Shown here: piece by piece, positions 39,053-48,800 of the stretch
Layout: every line of letters begins with the position of its first letter
Numbering within the stretch: position 1 is the first letter of the stretch
DNA from: Bacteroidia bacterium
GTDB lineage: Bacteria > Bacteroidota > Bacteroidia > SXHM01
Assembly (NCBI GenBank): GCA_022072225.1
Contig: JAJVIC010000009.1
Coordinates: forward strand, 403,746 to 467,745
Reading direction: 5' to 3'
Length of the DNA: 64,000 bases
Notes under the pieces: model-generated
Told to the model about the DNA's origin: nothing
The model's database searches: none
The model's input: only the letters and a program-made list of their open reading frames with translations
Program-made: the position numbers and the translations under genes

Positions 39053-41200
39053 ATGTATACGATGAACAAACAGTTACTCATTTTTACGGCAGTTATTTTT
39101 ATTTCTTCCTGCAAGTGCAACTCTGATAAGCAGGTTGCAGAAACACCTATGGTTTATCCGCACACAAAAAAAACGGATCAGACCGATACCTATTTCGGGA
39201 CCGTTGTAGCAGATCCTTACCGTTGGTTAGAGAATGATACTTCTGCTGAAACAGCCGAATGGGTGAAGGCGCAGAATGCTGTTACGTTTTCGTACCTCGA
39301 AAAAATTCCTTTTCGCAATAAACTGAAAGAGCGGATAGGCAGACTCTGGAACTATGAGCGTTATTCCGCTCCTTTTAAAAAAGGAGACAAATACTTTTTT
39401 TATAAAAATGATGGAATGCAAAACCAAAGTGTGTTGTATGTGCAGAGTAGTTTGGATGGCGAACCCAAGGTATTGCTGAACCCCAATAAACTTTCTGCTG
39501 ACGGAACTACATCGCTTGCCGCTATTGGTATTTCACCTGATGCGAAGTATCTGGGCTATGCTATTTCAAAAGGCGGATCGGACTGGAATGAGATTTATGT
39601 GATGAATATTGAAACAGGGGAAACGCTTGCGGATAAAGTAGAGTGGGTAAAGTTCTCCGGTATTTCGTGGCACAAAGAAGGTTTTTATTACAGCCGCTAC
39701 AATGCACCAAAAGGTGCTGAATATTCTGCCACCAATGAATATCATAAACTGTATTACCACCGTTTGGGTGAGCCGCAGGAGAATGATGAATTAGTTCTGG
39801 AAGACAATGAAAATGCCAAGATTAATTATTATGCCGATGTAAACGAAGCACAGACCATGTTGGTGGTTTATGAATCAAACAGCACTTACGGTAATGCAGT
39901 TCATTTCCGCGATTTGCGCAAATCGGCAAGCGGATTTAAAACCATTATTCCTGATTTTTCGCATGCTAACACGGTAGAAGATTTTATTGACGGCAAACTG
40001 ATTATGATGACCGATAATGCTGCTCCCAACAAGCGGGTGGTTGTTATTGACCCCAACAAACCGGACGAAAAATACTGGCAGACTTTAATTCCCGAGAAGG
40101 AATATGTACTGGAAGGAATAACACTTGCAGGCGGAAAAATTGTAGCCCGTTATTTAAAAGATGCTGCCAGCAAAGTATTGATTTATGACATGAACGGCAA
40201 AGAGGAAAAGGAAATTAACTTACCTGCAATGGGTAGCGTTGGAGCATTTGACGGAAAAGCAACTGATAACATCGGGTTCTATACATTTTCATCGTTTCTG
40301 TATCCGACTGCTATTTATAAATACGATTTTGCAACCGGTGAATCTACTGTGTTTAAACAGCCTGTTGTTGATTTTGATGCTTCGCAATACGAGACTAAAC
40401 AGGTCTTTTACAACAGCAAAGACGGAACAAAAGTCCCCATGTTTCTCACCTACAAAAAAGGAATTGTACTGGATGGCAATCATCCTACATTGCTTTTCGG
40501 TTACGGAGGTTTCAACATCAGCAAGAATCCTGACTTTAAGCCCGACCGTTTAGTGTTACTGGAAAACGGGGGTGTATTTGCCATGGCTAACATTCGCGGA
40601 GGTTCGGAGTATGGCGAGAACTGGCACATAGCCGGAACCAAACTGCAAAAGCAAAATGTATTTGATGATTTTATTGCTGCTGCCGAGTACCTTGTAAAAG
40701 AAAAATATACCTCCTCTGCGAAACTGGCTATTGAAGGCCGCAGCAATGGCGGTTTGCTGATTGGTGCCTGTATAACCCAGCGTCCTGAATTGTTTAAAGT
40801 GGCGCTGCCAACTGTAGGTGTTATGGATATGTTGCGCTACCATAAATTCACCATCGGTTGGGCATGGGCAAGTGATTACGGTACAAGCGAGGATTCTCTG
40901 GAGTTTGCAGCACTCTATAAATACTCGCCTTTGCACAATATTAAAGAAGGTGTTGAGTATCCTGCAACGCTGGTACTGACTGCCGACCATGACGACAGGG
41001 TTGTGCCTGCTCACTCGTTTAAGTTTATCTCCACCTTGCAGGAGAAACACAAAGGCAGTAATCCGGTGTTGATACGCATTGATGTAATGGCAGGACATGG
41101 TGCAGGAAAACCTGTTTCCAAATTGGTAGAGGAACAAGCCGATATCTGGAGTTTTACGTTTAAAAATTTGGGTGTTGAGCCGTATCCGGAGATACAGTAG
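39053..41200 (+). CDS. Prolyl oligopeptidase (S9A), lipoprotein
   Basis: 715 aa. N-terminus MNKQLLIFTAVIFISSCKC (ATG 39062; an in-frame ATG at 39053 is also possible) carries a lipobox with Cys. The beta-propeller domain begins at YFGTVVADPYRWLEND. The C-terminal alpha/beta-hydrolase domain has GRSNGGLLIGA with the nucleophile Ser near residue 563, the Asp in LTADHDDRVVP, and His in MAGHGAGKP. Cleaves proline-containing peptides after proline in the periplasm or outer envelope. The gene ends inside a GGCAGT-type repeat. Confidence 0.93.
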   Translation: MYTMNKQLLIFTAVIFISSCKCNSDKQVAETPMVYPHTKKTDQTDTYFGTVVADPYRWLENDTSAETAEWVKAQNAVTFSYLEKIPFRNKLKERIGRLWNYERYSAPFKKGDKYFFYKNDGMQNQSVLYVQSSLDGEPKVLLNPNKLSADGTTSLAAIGISPDAKYLGYAISKGGSDWNEIYVMNIETGETLADKVEWVKFSGISWHKEGFYYSRYNAPKGAEYSATNEYHKLYYHRLGEPQENDELVLEDNENAKINYYADVNEAQTMLVVYESNSTYGNAVHFRDLRKSASGFKTIIPDFSHANTVEDFIDGKLIMMTDNAAPNKRVVVIDPNKPDEKYWQTLIPEKEYVLEGITLAGGKIVARYLKDAASKVLIYDMNGKEEKEINLPAMGSVGAFDGKATDNIGFYTFSSFLYPTAIYKYDFATGESTVFKQPVVDFDASQYETKQVFYNSKDGTKVPMFLTYKKGIVLDGNHPTLLFGYGGFNISKNPDFKPDRLVLLENGGVFAMANIRGGSEYGENWHIAGTKLQKQNVFDDFIAAAEYLVKEKYTSSAKLAIEGRSNGGLLIGACITQRPELFKVALPTVGVMDMLRYHKFTIGWAWASDYGTSEDSLEFAALYKYSPLHNIKEGVEYPATLVLTADHDDRVVPAHSFKFISTLQEKHKGSNPVLIRIDVMAGHGAGKPVSKLVEEQADIWSFTFKNLGVEPYPEIQ

Positions 41201-41290
41201 GCAGTGGCAGTTAGCAGTAGGCAGTCTTGTCACCCTGAGCGTAGTCGAAGGGCATAACGATAAGATGCTGAAACAAGTTCAGCATGACGA
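41197..41290. repeat. Cluster of three dispersed repeats between the peptidase gene and arfB
   Basis: 41197-41224 has tandem GGCAGT/TAGCAGT units that include the stop codon of the upstream gene. 41231-41252 holds CACCCTGAGCGTAGTCGAAGG, and 41265-41285 holds the inverted pair ATGCTGAA/TTCAGCAT. All three types are, from memory, common intergenic palindromes of Bacteroidota. They fill the whole spacer and end ten bases before the arfB ATG. Confidence 0.72.
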
Positions 41291-41299
41291 ACCAATAAA

Positions 41300-41695
41300 A
41301 TGAAAGACTTCACCAAAGAATTCCAATTTAAAACCTCGCGCAGCGGAGGGCCTGGCGGACAAAATGTAAACAAAACCGAAACAAAGGTGGAGTTGATTTT
41401 TGATGTGCATAATTCGGCATTGCTCAGCGGGGAAGAAAAGCAACAGGTTGTTACAAAACTGGCTTCGCGCATCAGTGATATGGGTTTATTGCAGCTAAGC
41501 AGCAGCAGCGAGCGCACGCAGTTGGGCAATAAACAAAAAGTGATTAAAAAGTTTTACACGCTTTTAGAAAAGGCGCTGCGCAAAGAGAAGAAACGTATTC
41601 CCACCAAAATAAGCAAAGCGCAGAAAGAAGCCAGGCTGAAAAAGAAGAAACAGCGCACCGAGATTAAGCAGGGCAGGAGAAGGGTGGATTTTTAA
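41300..41695 (+). CDS. arfB: Alternative ribosome-rescue factor ArfB (YaeJ-like)
   Basis: 131 aa. The catalytic GGQ motif is at residues 19-21 in SRSGGPGGQNVNKTETKVEL, followed by the domain core, and the tail is strongly basic (KKRIPTKISKAQKEARLKKK). ArfB enters the A site of ribosomes stalled on truncated mRNA; the basic tail threads into the empty mRNA channel and GGQ hydrolyses the peptidyl-tRNA. Length matches the family (~140). It lies in its own unit behind a repeat cluster. Confidence 0.95.
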   Translation: MKDFTKEFQFKTSRSGGPGGQNVNKTETKVELIFDVHNSALLSGEEKQQVVTKLASRISDMGLLQLSSSSERTQLGNKQKVIKKFYTLLEKALRKEKKRIPTKISKAQKEARLKKKKQRTEIKQGRRRVDF

Positions 41696-41776
41696 CTGAA
41701 ACGGGTGTATATGCTGAGCCGGGTTCTTCTATTTTGTGGCTACTAAAAGCATCGAGTAAACTAAAAGAGCAAAGCC

Positions 41777-42373
41777 TTATCCTCTTCTGCGTTCGAGCAA
41801 TATCATCATGGTAAGGGCAAGTACAATGCGCTCCTGCTCTTCGGGGGTAATGTCGGTTAGTTTGGTTACCGAAAATTTGCGGCCCCAGAACGATGGTTCT
41901 TTTGCCAGGCGGGCTACAATGGTTCCGCTCAGGTTGCTTACTTTATAAGCGGGGTTAAAGAAATAACCTGTAAACAGGCCTATAACAGGTATCTGCACAA
42001 ACAGCGCATCGGCTACTTTTACCCAGGCGTTTTCTTCGCGTATAACAAACTCCTGCTGCTGTGCGGCATTAAACACTTCGTAGTTTGCTTTCCAGAGCGA
42101 TGCCCAGCCTTTGCGGGCTACTTTGCCTATGTCTTTGCCCTCTTTATCGTAAAAGGTATAGGCAGCCGAAAAGTCAATCCACTTATTGGCTTTAATGCGG
42201 TAGGCTTCGCTGGTCTGGCTTTCATCGGTAAACACGGTTATTTCTTCAATAAACTTAAACAGCTTTTGCTTTACATAGGCTACGGTAGTGCCATAGGTAT
42301 CTTTAACCGTAAAATCGTTGCTGAAGGTTGATATTTTAAACTGCAGGCTTAGGGGAAAGTCAAGGTTTTTCAT
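41777..42373 (-). CDS. LURP-one-related (scramblase-like) family protein
   Basis: 198 aa beta-barrel type protein: LQFKISTFSNDFTVKDTYG, FKFIEEITVFTDESQTSEAYR, DFSAAYTFYDKEGKDIGKVA and KWIDFSAAYTF strands match LURP-one-related proteins, relatives of the Tubby/scramblase fold. Near the C-terminus are short hydrophobic parts (VQIPVIGLFTGYFF) and a lysine/arginine tail. Role in bacteria is not established. Monocistronic, with no signal peptide. The start at 42373 is clear because upstream sequence is spacer. Confidence 0.8.
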   Translation of the reverse strand: MKNLDFPLSLQFKISTFSNDFTVKDTYGTTVAYVKQKLFKFIEEITVFTDESQTSEAYRIKANKWIDFSAAYTFYDKEGKDIGKVARKGWASLWKANYEVFNAAQQQEFVIREENAWVKVADALFVQIPVIGLFTGYFFNPAYKVSNLSGTIVARLAKEPSFWGRKFSVTKLTDITPEEQERIVLALTMMILLERRRG

Positions 42374-42464
42374 GGGATGTAGTTGTGATTGGATAATAGT
42401 GTATGGGATGGTTTAAAATAGTATCAGTCAAAAGTATGGATAAAATTTATTTTTTTATTTCGGC

Positions 42465-42964
42465 TCAGCATCAACGCGCTGAATATTCAGCCGAACGGAA
42501 TGAAAACCTACCGCAGCAGCGAAACAGCCTGCAAAAGCTGCTCATTAAGAAAAGAATGCTGCGGAGAGAAAACCTTTTTCAAAAAGATACAACACAGTGT
42601 AGATAAACCCTTGTATGATGCCATGCACGCAAAGATGCAAACCCCTTATGCCAAGCGCATCAGCCGCATACGCAGCTCAACGGTAGAACCGGTGTTGGGC
42701 ACCTTGATAAACTTTCTGAACATGAAACGCATCAACACACGGGGAATAAAACAAGCCAACAAACACATCATCATGGCCGCCACGGCCTACAATCTTAAAA
42801 AGCTGCTCAAATGGAAAGACAACAAGAGGATAAGTGTGCCCAATCCGATCAAAATTCTGGCGAAATCAACAAAAAAGGCAGAGTTTTTAACAATGTGCAT
42901 CCTCAGGCGCTGTCTGACTTACCTAAAACCGAAAAAAATTCTCCCACTGTATAGCCTTTCATAA
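42465..42964 (+). pseudogene. 3' remnant of an IS1182-family transposase
   Basis: An uninterrupted frame from about 42465 (INALNIQPNGMKTYRSS) to the stop at 42964 matches the C-terminal third of IS1182-family DDE transposases: Cys pair CKSCSLRKECC, then RISRIRSSTVEPVLGTLINF with the acidic residue, and a closing helix IIMAATAYNLKKLLKW. The N-terminal two thirds with the first catalytic Asp residues are missing. No upstream terminal repeat is seen. A hairpin follows directly at 42964-43001. Confidence 0.82.
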
Positions 42965-43001
42965 AAAATAAGGACGCGAATTTTTTCGCGTCCTTATTTT
43001 T
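42964..43001. terminator. Long perfect hairpin after the transposase remnant
   Basis: AAAAATAAGGACGCGAA (42964-42980) is the exact complement of TTCGCGTCCTTATTTTT (42985-43001) across a 4-base loop. Length and T-runs fit a bidirectional terminator. It could also be an end structure of the former insertion sequence. Confidence 0.82.
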
Positions 43002-43056
43002 TAGAGGGTTGTGCAACGGCTACCTATGTTACAGGCATGTGCTTCTGTCTGTCCTG

Positions 43057-43530
43057 TCATTGTCGCTTGATTAATTCAGTTATTACTTTTTGTTTCTCCT
43101 GTCTGTATTCAGCCCAAAGTTTGTCGGCAAAGTCTGTGGTCGAAAATATTTTGTCACTCATAACTTTCATTCTCTTATTGTGATTTGTCAGAATAGAAAT
43201 TACTTCGCTTGGATTGTCATTTACCCTACCTCCTAAGTCGTCTGCAAGTTTGCTAAGTGTCGTCCCGATGTTAAGTCTGTTTTGAGTTAATGAAAGTCCT
43301 GCGTTTGGTCCACCTTTTACAATGTCTGCGTTTTGGTCGTCTTGGTTATCGTCCTCCCAGTTGCATACAGCACAAATCTCGTAATTGCCTCTTTTGTCAA
43401 GTGTCGGAAAACCACAACCAGGACAAGTAAAAAGTCGCAAGTTATTGTCGCCAATAAACTTGTCAAACGTCTTGCGTCTTGTTTTAAAGTCCTGAAGAAT
43501 TAAGTGGTCGTTTAGCATTGCTGGTAACAT
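43057..43530 (-). CDS. CPCC-type cysteine-rich protein
   Basis: 157 aa. The zinc-ribbon-like core reads LFTCPGCGFPTLDKRGNYEI then CAVCNWEDDNQDDQN, and GGPNAGLSLTQNRLN; this is the CPCC domain pattern (CPxC…CxxC then GGPNxxLSL). The start is at 43530, with an alternative ATG at 43518. CPCC proteins are small and some occur as immunity proteins near toxin genes, but no toxin is seen here; function is unknown. DNA is A+T-rich compared with the regulator gene that follows. Confidence 0.85.
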   Translation of the reverse strand: MLPAMLNDHLILQDFKTRRKTFDKFIGDNNLRLFTCPGCGFPTLDKRGNYEICAVCNWEDDNQDDQNADIVKGGPNAGLSLTQNRLNIGTTLSKLADDLGGRVNDNPSEVISILTNHNKRMKVMSDKIFSTTDFADKLWAEYRQEKQKVITELIKRQ

Positions 43531-43636
43531 TAAATATCCTCAACTCCCTCTGAGTGAATTATCGGATTTTCAGACAAATCTAAATTATTTTTGTTATATA
43601 TTTACAATAACTGTAATCTCCTTTTCTTATTTCCTG

Positions 43637-43694
43637 CCTGTTCATTTCTTCCCCCCTTTGTTCATATCCTCCAACACCGAAATTTGTTCATATC
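43637..43694. repeat. Three direct repeats upstream of the LuxR-type gene
   Basis: TTTGTTCATATC occurs at 43657-43668 and 43683-43694, with a weaker copy CCTGTTCATTTC at 43637-43648; offsets are 20 and 26 bases. They precede the ATG at 43742 and could be a regulator-binding site. Confidence 0.5.
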
Positions 43695-43741
43695 AATACT
43701 TTTTATAATTTAGCAGCCCGTCACTAAATTTTTCTATAAGT

Positions 43742-44464
43742 ATGCCTGAGCAGCTTAAAAAAGAAATTGAACTGATAACCGGGCGCCTGCGCAGCAGCGT
43801 TTCGGCCAATGCTCTTTTTACCCCGCGCGGTGAGGCCGCCATAGCCGAATGTGGTGCCGCCAGCGGTAACATTATGATACTTGATAATTTTAACACACCC
43901 GGCTGCTGGTATGCCAACAAACACCTGTGCAGCGCCCTGGGCTGCCCTGACGATGCCGGCTTTGAGGGCCTCAAAAACCTGTTTCACTATCCCGATTTCT
44001 ACACCGTATATGGCCGCTACATGGCTCATTTCAGCAACAGCTACCCGGGCGATTTTGAAGATACCCTGCAATTGCCCCGCAGGGATGGCAGCCGCCAGCG
44101 CTTTTACATTGTTTCGCGTGTGCTCCACGTTTTCAGCAGCAGCGGTACAGCCATACTCAGCCTTATGGCTCCCCTGCAGGTAGAGGCTGCCCTGCCCCGT
44201 ACCCGCAAGGGTAAACTGCTGTCCGGCTCAAAGGCCATTGAAATACTTGAAAAATATAACAAGCTGCCCAAAGAAAAAAAAGATACCCTTAAATACCTTG
44301 CCCTGGGATTTAAACACCGCGAGGTAGCTTCTAAAATATTCCGCAGCAAATATTCGGTTGATAAATATGTTATTGACCTGAAAGGCTGCTTTGAGGTAAG
44401 GAATACTACCGCTCTTGTGGATATTTACAGGCATTTTATCAATAAAAATCAGTTTGCAATCTGA
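43742..44464 (+). CDS. PAS-like sensor with LuxR-type DNA-binding domain
   Basis: 240 aa. The N-terminal ~150 residues form a PAS-like sensing domain (GCWYANKHLCSALGCPDDAG, FEDTLQLPRRDGSRQRFYIV). The C-terminal part, KKDTLKYLALGFKHREVASK followed by SVDKYVIDLKGCF, is a LuxR/GerE helix-turn-helix. So it is a transcription regulator that senses a small ligand or signal through the PAS fold; the signal is unknown. It is GC-rich compared with the upstream spacer and is followed by the A-tract region and the 240-aa unknown protein gene, which it might control. Confidence 0.8.
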   Translation: MPEQLKKEIELITGRLRSSVSANALFTPRGEAAIAECGAASGNIMILDNFNTPGCWYANKHLCSALGCPDDAGFEGLKNLFHYPDFYTVYGRYMAHFSNSYPGDFEDTLQLPRRDGSRQRFYIVSRVLHVFSSSGTAILSLMAPLQVEAALPRTRKGKLLSGSKAIEILEKYNKLPKEKKDTLKYLALGFKHREVASKIFRSKYSVDKYVIDLKGCFEVRNTTALVDIYRHFINKNQFAI

Positions 44465-45083
44465 GCCCTGTACTTACAATTTGTTGTAAGCCTGCAGGCG
44501 CTGCCCCTTTTATTTTTACAACTAATGGTATTGCCCGCCCTGCCGCGCTGGCCCACCTTTGTGCCGTTTATTTTTTACAACAAGCCCCGCAACGTGTTCT
44601 TTGACATAAGCAGAAAAGGGGCTGCTGAAAACAAAAATCAGGAACCTGCGCGAAAAAATGCCTGGCTTACAGGAAAAAGTACAGCACCCGGCAGAAAAAA
44701 ATTTCAGCTCCGCGAAAAAATAATTTTCGCTCAGGTGCTGGAGTATAAGCAGCAGGAAGAAAAAATTTTCTCAGGGGCTGCTGCTGATATCCTTCACGAA
44801 AAATAATTTAACCTCATGAAAAAATAATGTTCTCATCCTCTGCACTCACTTTCCGATGAGCAGCGCACTGTTTCCTGCCGGAAAAAAACCACAGCACCGC
44901 GAAAAAATACATTACCTCCCGCCTGCAGTTCATTTCTGCCAGGCTGCTTTCCATTTCCGGTAAAAAACGGTTTTCGGGGCAGGCTGACCCCGCTTAACGA
45001 ATAAAATAAACTTCAGCTCCCTGCGGGCTTCACTATATATCCATTATCCAATTCATTATTAATCATTAAAAAAAACAAAGAAC
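44465..45083. other. 619-bp non-coding stretch with phased A-tracts
   Basis: I see no convincing gene; a 93-codon frame (44525-44806) has codons unlike a protein gene. A small hairpin CTTACAA/TTGTAAG (44473-44490) follows the regulator stop. From 44614 to 44967, runs of five to seven A preceded by G begin at 44633, 44653, 44674, 44695, 44715, 44760, 44799, 44819, 44882, 44902 and 44962: steps of about 20.6 bp or multiples. CCGCGAAAAAATA-like motifs recur. Such phasing bends DNA. Confidence 0.65.
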
Positions 45084-45806
45084 ATGGCTACTTTAAAAAT
45101 CAGATGCAGACGAAATTTCAGAAAAATAAAAATCGACCAGCTCGATGTGTTCGCGCTCATCGTTTCGGGCGGTATTTATAACAATGCAACAACTTTTCCC
45201 TCACCAAGCATGGGGCAGGGAACTTTCCAGGCATTGATTGATACCTATATGACCAAACGCTCGGGCTACAAGGGCGGCACCGTATCAAAAGGCGACTTTG
45301 AAACCGCCAAGGCTGCTTTAATCCAGGCGCTGTATACCCTTGCCGACTATGTTGACGGGGTGGCGCAGGGCGATGTAAACATTATACTGCTGTCGGGCTA
45401 CGAACCTACCAAGGGAAGCGCCAGCGCCAGTATTCCGCCAGCGCGTGCCGAAAATGTAAAACTTGAAATAAGCGGCCCGGGCGAAATGAGTGCCAGCTGC
45501 AGCGTGGTGCCGGGTGCCGAAAACTACATTGCCATATTGACAGCCGGCCAGCCCCTGCCCGATAATGTAAGCCCTAACGGCTTTGGCCAGATAGTGGTAA
45601 ACGATACCGGCAGTGCTCCCGCACCGGGCTCGCCCTCTAATCCGCTGCTTGCCGCTGAAATTGATTTTCTGGTAGATTTCAATAAATCGCGCATCAAAAA
45701 ATTCAGAGGTCTTACCAAGGGTACAGTGTATTACCTCTATTATTTTTCAATCAATTCGGCCGGGGTAAGCCCCCTCAGCACCGTGGTAAGTTTAGATGCC
45801 TGGTAG
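45084..45806 (+). CDS. Conserved Bacteroidota protein of unknown function, C-terminal FnIII-like (240 aa)
   Basis: 240 aa, no signal peptide. N-terminal half is basic and helical (MATLKIRCRRNFRKIKIDQL, then TFQALIDTYMTKRSGYKGG and KAALIQALYTLADYVDGVAQ). From about residue 125 it resembles a fibronectin type III strand pattern (KLEISGPGEMSASCSVVPGA … FRGLTKGTVYYLYYF … AGVSPLSTVVSL). I recall similar proteins in Bacteroidota without a known role. High GC relative to its A-tract-rich leader. It is the only gene between the LuxR-type regulator and a terminator-like hairpin, so it may be a target of that regulator. Confidence 0.75.
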   Translation: MATLKIRCRRNFRKIKIDQLDVFALIVSGGIYNNATTFPSPSMGQGTFQALIDTYMTKRSGYKGGTVSKGDFETAKAALIQALYTLADYVDGVAQGDVNIILLSGYEPTKGSASASIPPARAENVKLEISGPGEMSASCSVVPGAENYIAILTAGQPLPDNVSPNGFGQIVVNDTGSAPAPGSPSNPLLAAEIDFLVDFNKSRIKKFRGLTKGTVYYLYYFSINSAGVSPLSTVVSLDAW

Positions 45807-45812
45807 CATAAC

Positions 45813-45859
45813 CACTCCCCCGAAACCCCTCCTTATTTTAAGGAGGGGGCAGGGGAGTG
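45813..45859. repeat. GC-rich palindromic repeat between convergent genes
   Basis: Nested hairpins: CACTCCCC (45813-45820) with GGGGAGTG (45852-45859), and CCCCTCCTTA (45826-45835) with TAAGGAGGGG (45839-45848). The core TCCTTATTTTAAGGAGGGGG recurs at 51571. Located between convergent genes, so it may act as a two-way terminator. Confidence 0.8.
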
Positions 45860-45873
45860 CTTATACCTTCAGC

Positions 45874-48800
45874 CTACTGTCCACTGCTTTTTTGAATAAT
45901 CAGTTTCTGCGATGCTGTCCAGTGCTCCGTTTTAAGTTCTGCGCAGTAAACACCATTACTTAAACCGCTTACATTAACCTGCTGCCGGTTATTGAATAAG
46001 TTTTCGCTGTGTACCAGCTGCCCGGTAGCACTGTAGATAGCTAAAATACCTGTGCTGTTCACTAATGATTGCACATTAACAACTATTGACTCATTGGCTG
46101 GATTGGGATATACACTGAAACCAGCCGGTTTTTCAACCGGTGCAACAGCGTTGGGTATAGGTGTAATAATATAAACCGAATCGCGCCAACCGCCCAGTTC
46201 AATATCATCGCCCGTAAGGTTGCTTGCATCCAGGGGAACAGTAATAAACTTAAACCAGCCGGTAGGCACATTTTCTTTTATGGTAAGGGTAACCGTTACC
46301 ACCTCATCGCCCGCGCAAAACAGCTCGGTAGAGTTATAGCGTGTTAAACCGATGCTCAGTCTTCCCTGGCCCGGATGCAGGTCTTCAATGCGGATGTAAT
46401 CCACATTCTGAGTGCCGAATACCGAGTTGCTGAAATCAAGCTGTATGGTGGTGGTATCCACATATGCCGCTTCGTAAAGCAAATCAAAAGCTACTCCGTA
46501 TAAATTATTTACAGGATTGGAATTTGAACCTATTTTTACAGGAATGCTGAGGGTGGCCGGCAGTTGTGTTGAGTCTAACTGTTCCGGTGTCAGTTCAGCC
46601 ATCAAGGGTGGTAAGCTGTTTCCTTTTTCACGGTATATTGAAACCGGTAGTTGAAAATTATGCACACGGCTCAGGTTAAAACCAATGGCACTTTGGTCGG
46701 CAAGGTCAATCAGTCCGTTTCCGTTTCCATCGGCAAAGGTTTTGTAGGCGCTGCGGTTGCGGAAACTGCGGTCGAAACCCCAAAGCTGTGCGGGCTGCGC
46801 CACCCACTGCAAACTGGCGTTGGGGCGCACAGGTCCTTCATTATTATAGAAATAACCGATAGGCAGAATATCGGCTACGTTTACCTGGTAGTCGTTGTTT
46901 AAATCACCGGGCCAAACAGGAATATAATACCTGAGAAAAGTAAGGGCAGGAGCAGGAGTTTCCACCTCACGCAGTGAACCAACTGCATCGTAAATGGTAA
47001 GATTATCCAGCGTAAACAGTGTAGCTATTGAATCAGGATTCAAGGAATTGAAAGGAACATTTACAGGAAGATCATGCAACACAAAACGGAAGGTGAAAAA
47101 CGCTCCGCTTCCGTTTACTCCGGGCTGACCAACAGTTTTGGTAACCCCGAAATCAATTACGCCATTCAACACCACAGGCGGTGTTGTTATTATATTGGTG
47201 GTGCCGAAAAATCCTTCTTCGCTGTAATCGAGCATATACATCAGCGTACTGTCGAAATATAATTTTCCGTAAACCGAAAACAGGTTGGCAGCATCGGCAA
47301 TACTTACACTTACGGTAATGGTATCAAAATAATCTGCCGATTCATCAGACTGCAGAACAATGGAACCCGCACAAACGCCTGAACCCTGCCCAACGCTTAT
47401 ATTTTCACCTGCAGTTGAACCCGTAAAATCAACAGCCGTAACCGAATAATTGCCGGCACTTAATCCATAAACAGTACCCGAACCGGTGAGCGTATTACTG
47501 CCCACCGTAACATTAATGGGGTAGTAACCGCCAATAACAGTAACATCAGCCGATCCGTCAGCAGCATTCTGGCAACTGGCAGCATTACTATTCACATCAA
47601 GTGCCAAAGGAGCAGGATTGAAAAAGTAAACAGCGCCTATATAATTGTACAGATCAAAGTCAGAATAACCACCTTCCCCAATAATAATATTAAGTCCGTC
47701 AATGGCTACTGCATTTCCGAAAAAATAATCAGTGAAAGGAAACCAGGAATGCAGTTTTTCATATTGATTCCAGCGTCCGTTGTTGAGCATAAAAAGGTAA
47801 GCAGATCCTGCCCGGTTAAAATCATTCATATCACCATCATCCTGGGCCATTCCTATCAAAATGTAATTACCACTGATGGCAACATCATTGCCAAAAAAAT
47901 TATTGTCCGGCACCCGGTCATCAGGAACCAATTTAGTTTGTTGTATCCACCCGGTTTGGTCATGTATAAACACATAAGCCGCTCCAACATGTTCTATAGG
48001 GTTTTGATTATTGGCATCAGTAACATTTCCTGTTGCAGAAATTACAGCGTAATTTGCCTCCATATCAACAGAAGAGCCAAACCAACCGGTGTAATGTCTG
48101 TCACTGTTTACTAATTTTTGTTCCTGTTCCCAGTTGGTTCCGTTAAGTTTAAAAATGTAGGCTGCACCCGCATCACTAATTGAATTGTTTCCGCTTGCAT
48201 CTAATTCGTGATTTGGTGCACCGCAGATAATTCTGTCACCACTAATAGCTACTGAAACTGCAAACCCATCTTCCACTGCCCTGTCATCGGGTACTATCTT
48301 TTGTTGTTGTGCCCATACACCATTAGTTTGTTTAAATACATAGGCTGCACCGGCCTGATACATGGGGTTATCTCCGTTTTCGTCATATACATTATTTGAA
48401 CGGACAACAACGTAATCTCCATCAATATCGCAATCCTCTCCAAAGCGATCATACTCCATCCGGTCAATGGGAACAATTTTTTGCTGCTGCTCCCAAACTC
48501 CGTTGTTCAGTTTAAAAATATAAACAGCTCCTGAACTTTCAAGGAAGTTATTTCCGTTCTCATCTAAGGTACTTTGTGGTGCACCTATAACAACATAATC
48601 CCCGTTGATAGAAACACTCATGCCAAAGACAAGGTTCTGCGAGCGATCGGCTGCTACTATTTTCTGATACATAGACCAGACACCACCGGCTTTTTTATAA
48701 ATATAAACAGCACCTGAGCCTGAAATGGGGTTTAATCCTTGCTCATCAAGGTCATGGCCGTATGCACTTACTGCAGCATAATCGCCACTGATGGATACAT

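Noticed and set aside
43057-43530. Toxin-immunity pair around the CPCC protein
   Set aside because: No toxin-like neighbour or polymorphic toxin repeat is present; the gene is alone between an IS remnant and a regulator.
44525-44806. 93-codon frame after the LuxR-type gene
   Set aside because: It consists largely of the phased A-tract sequence, has no ribosome site and gives a composition (PGRKKFQLREK…) explained by the repeats.
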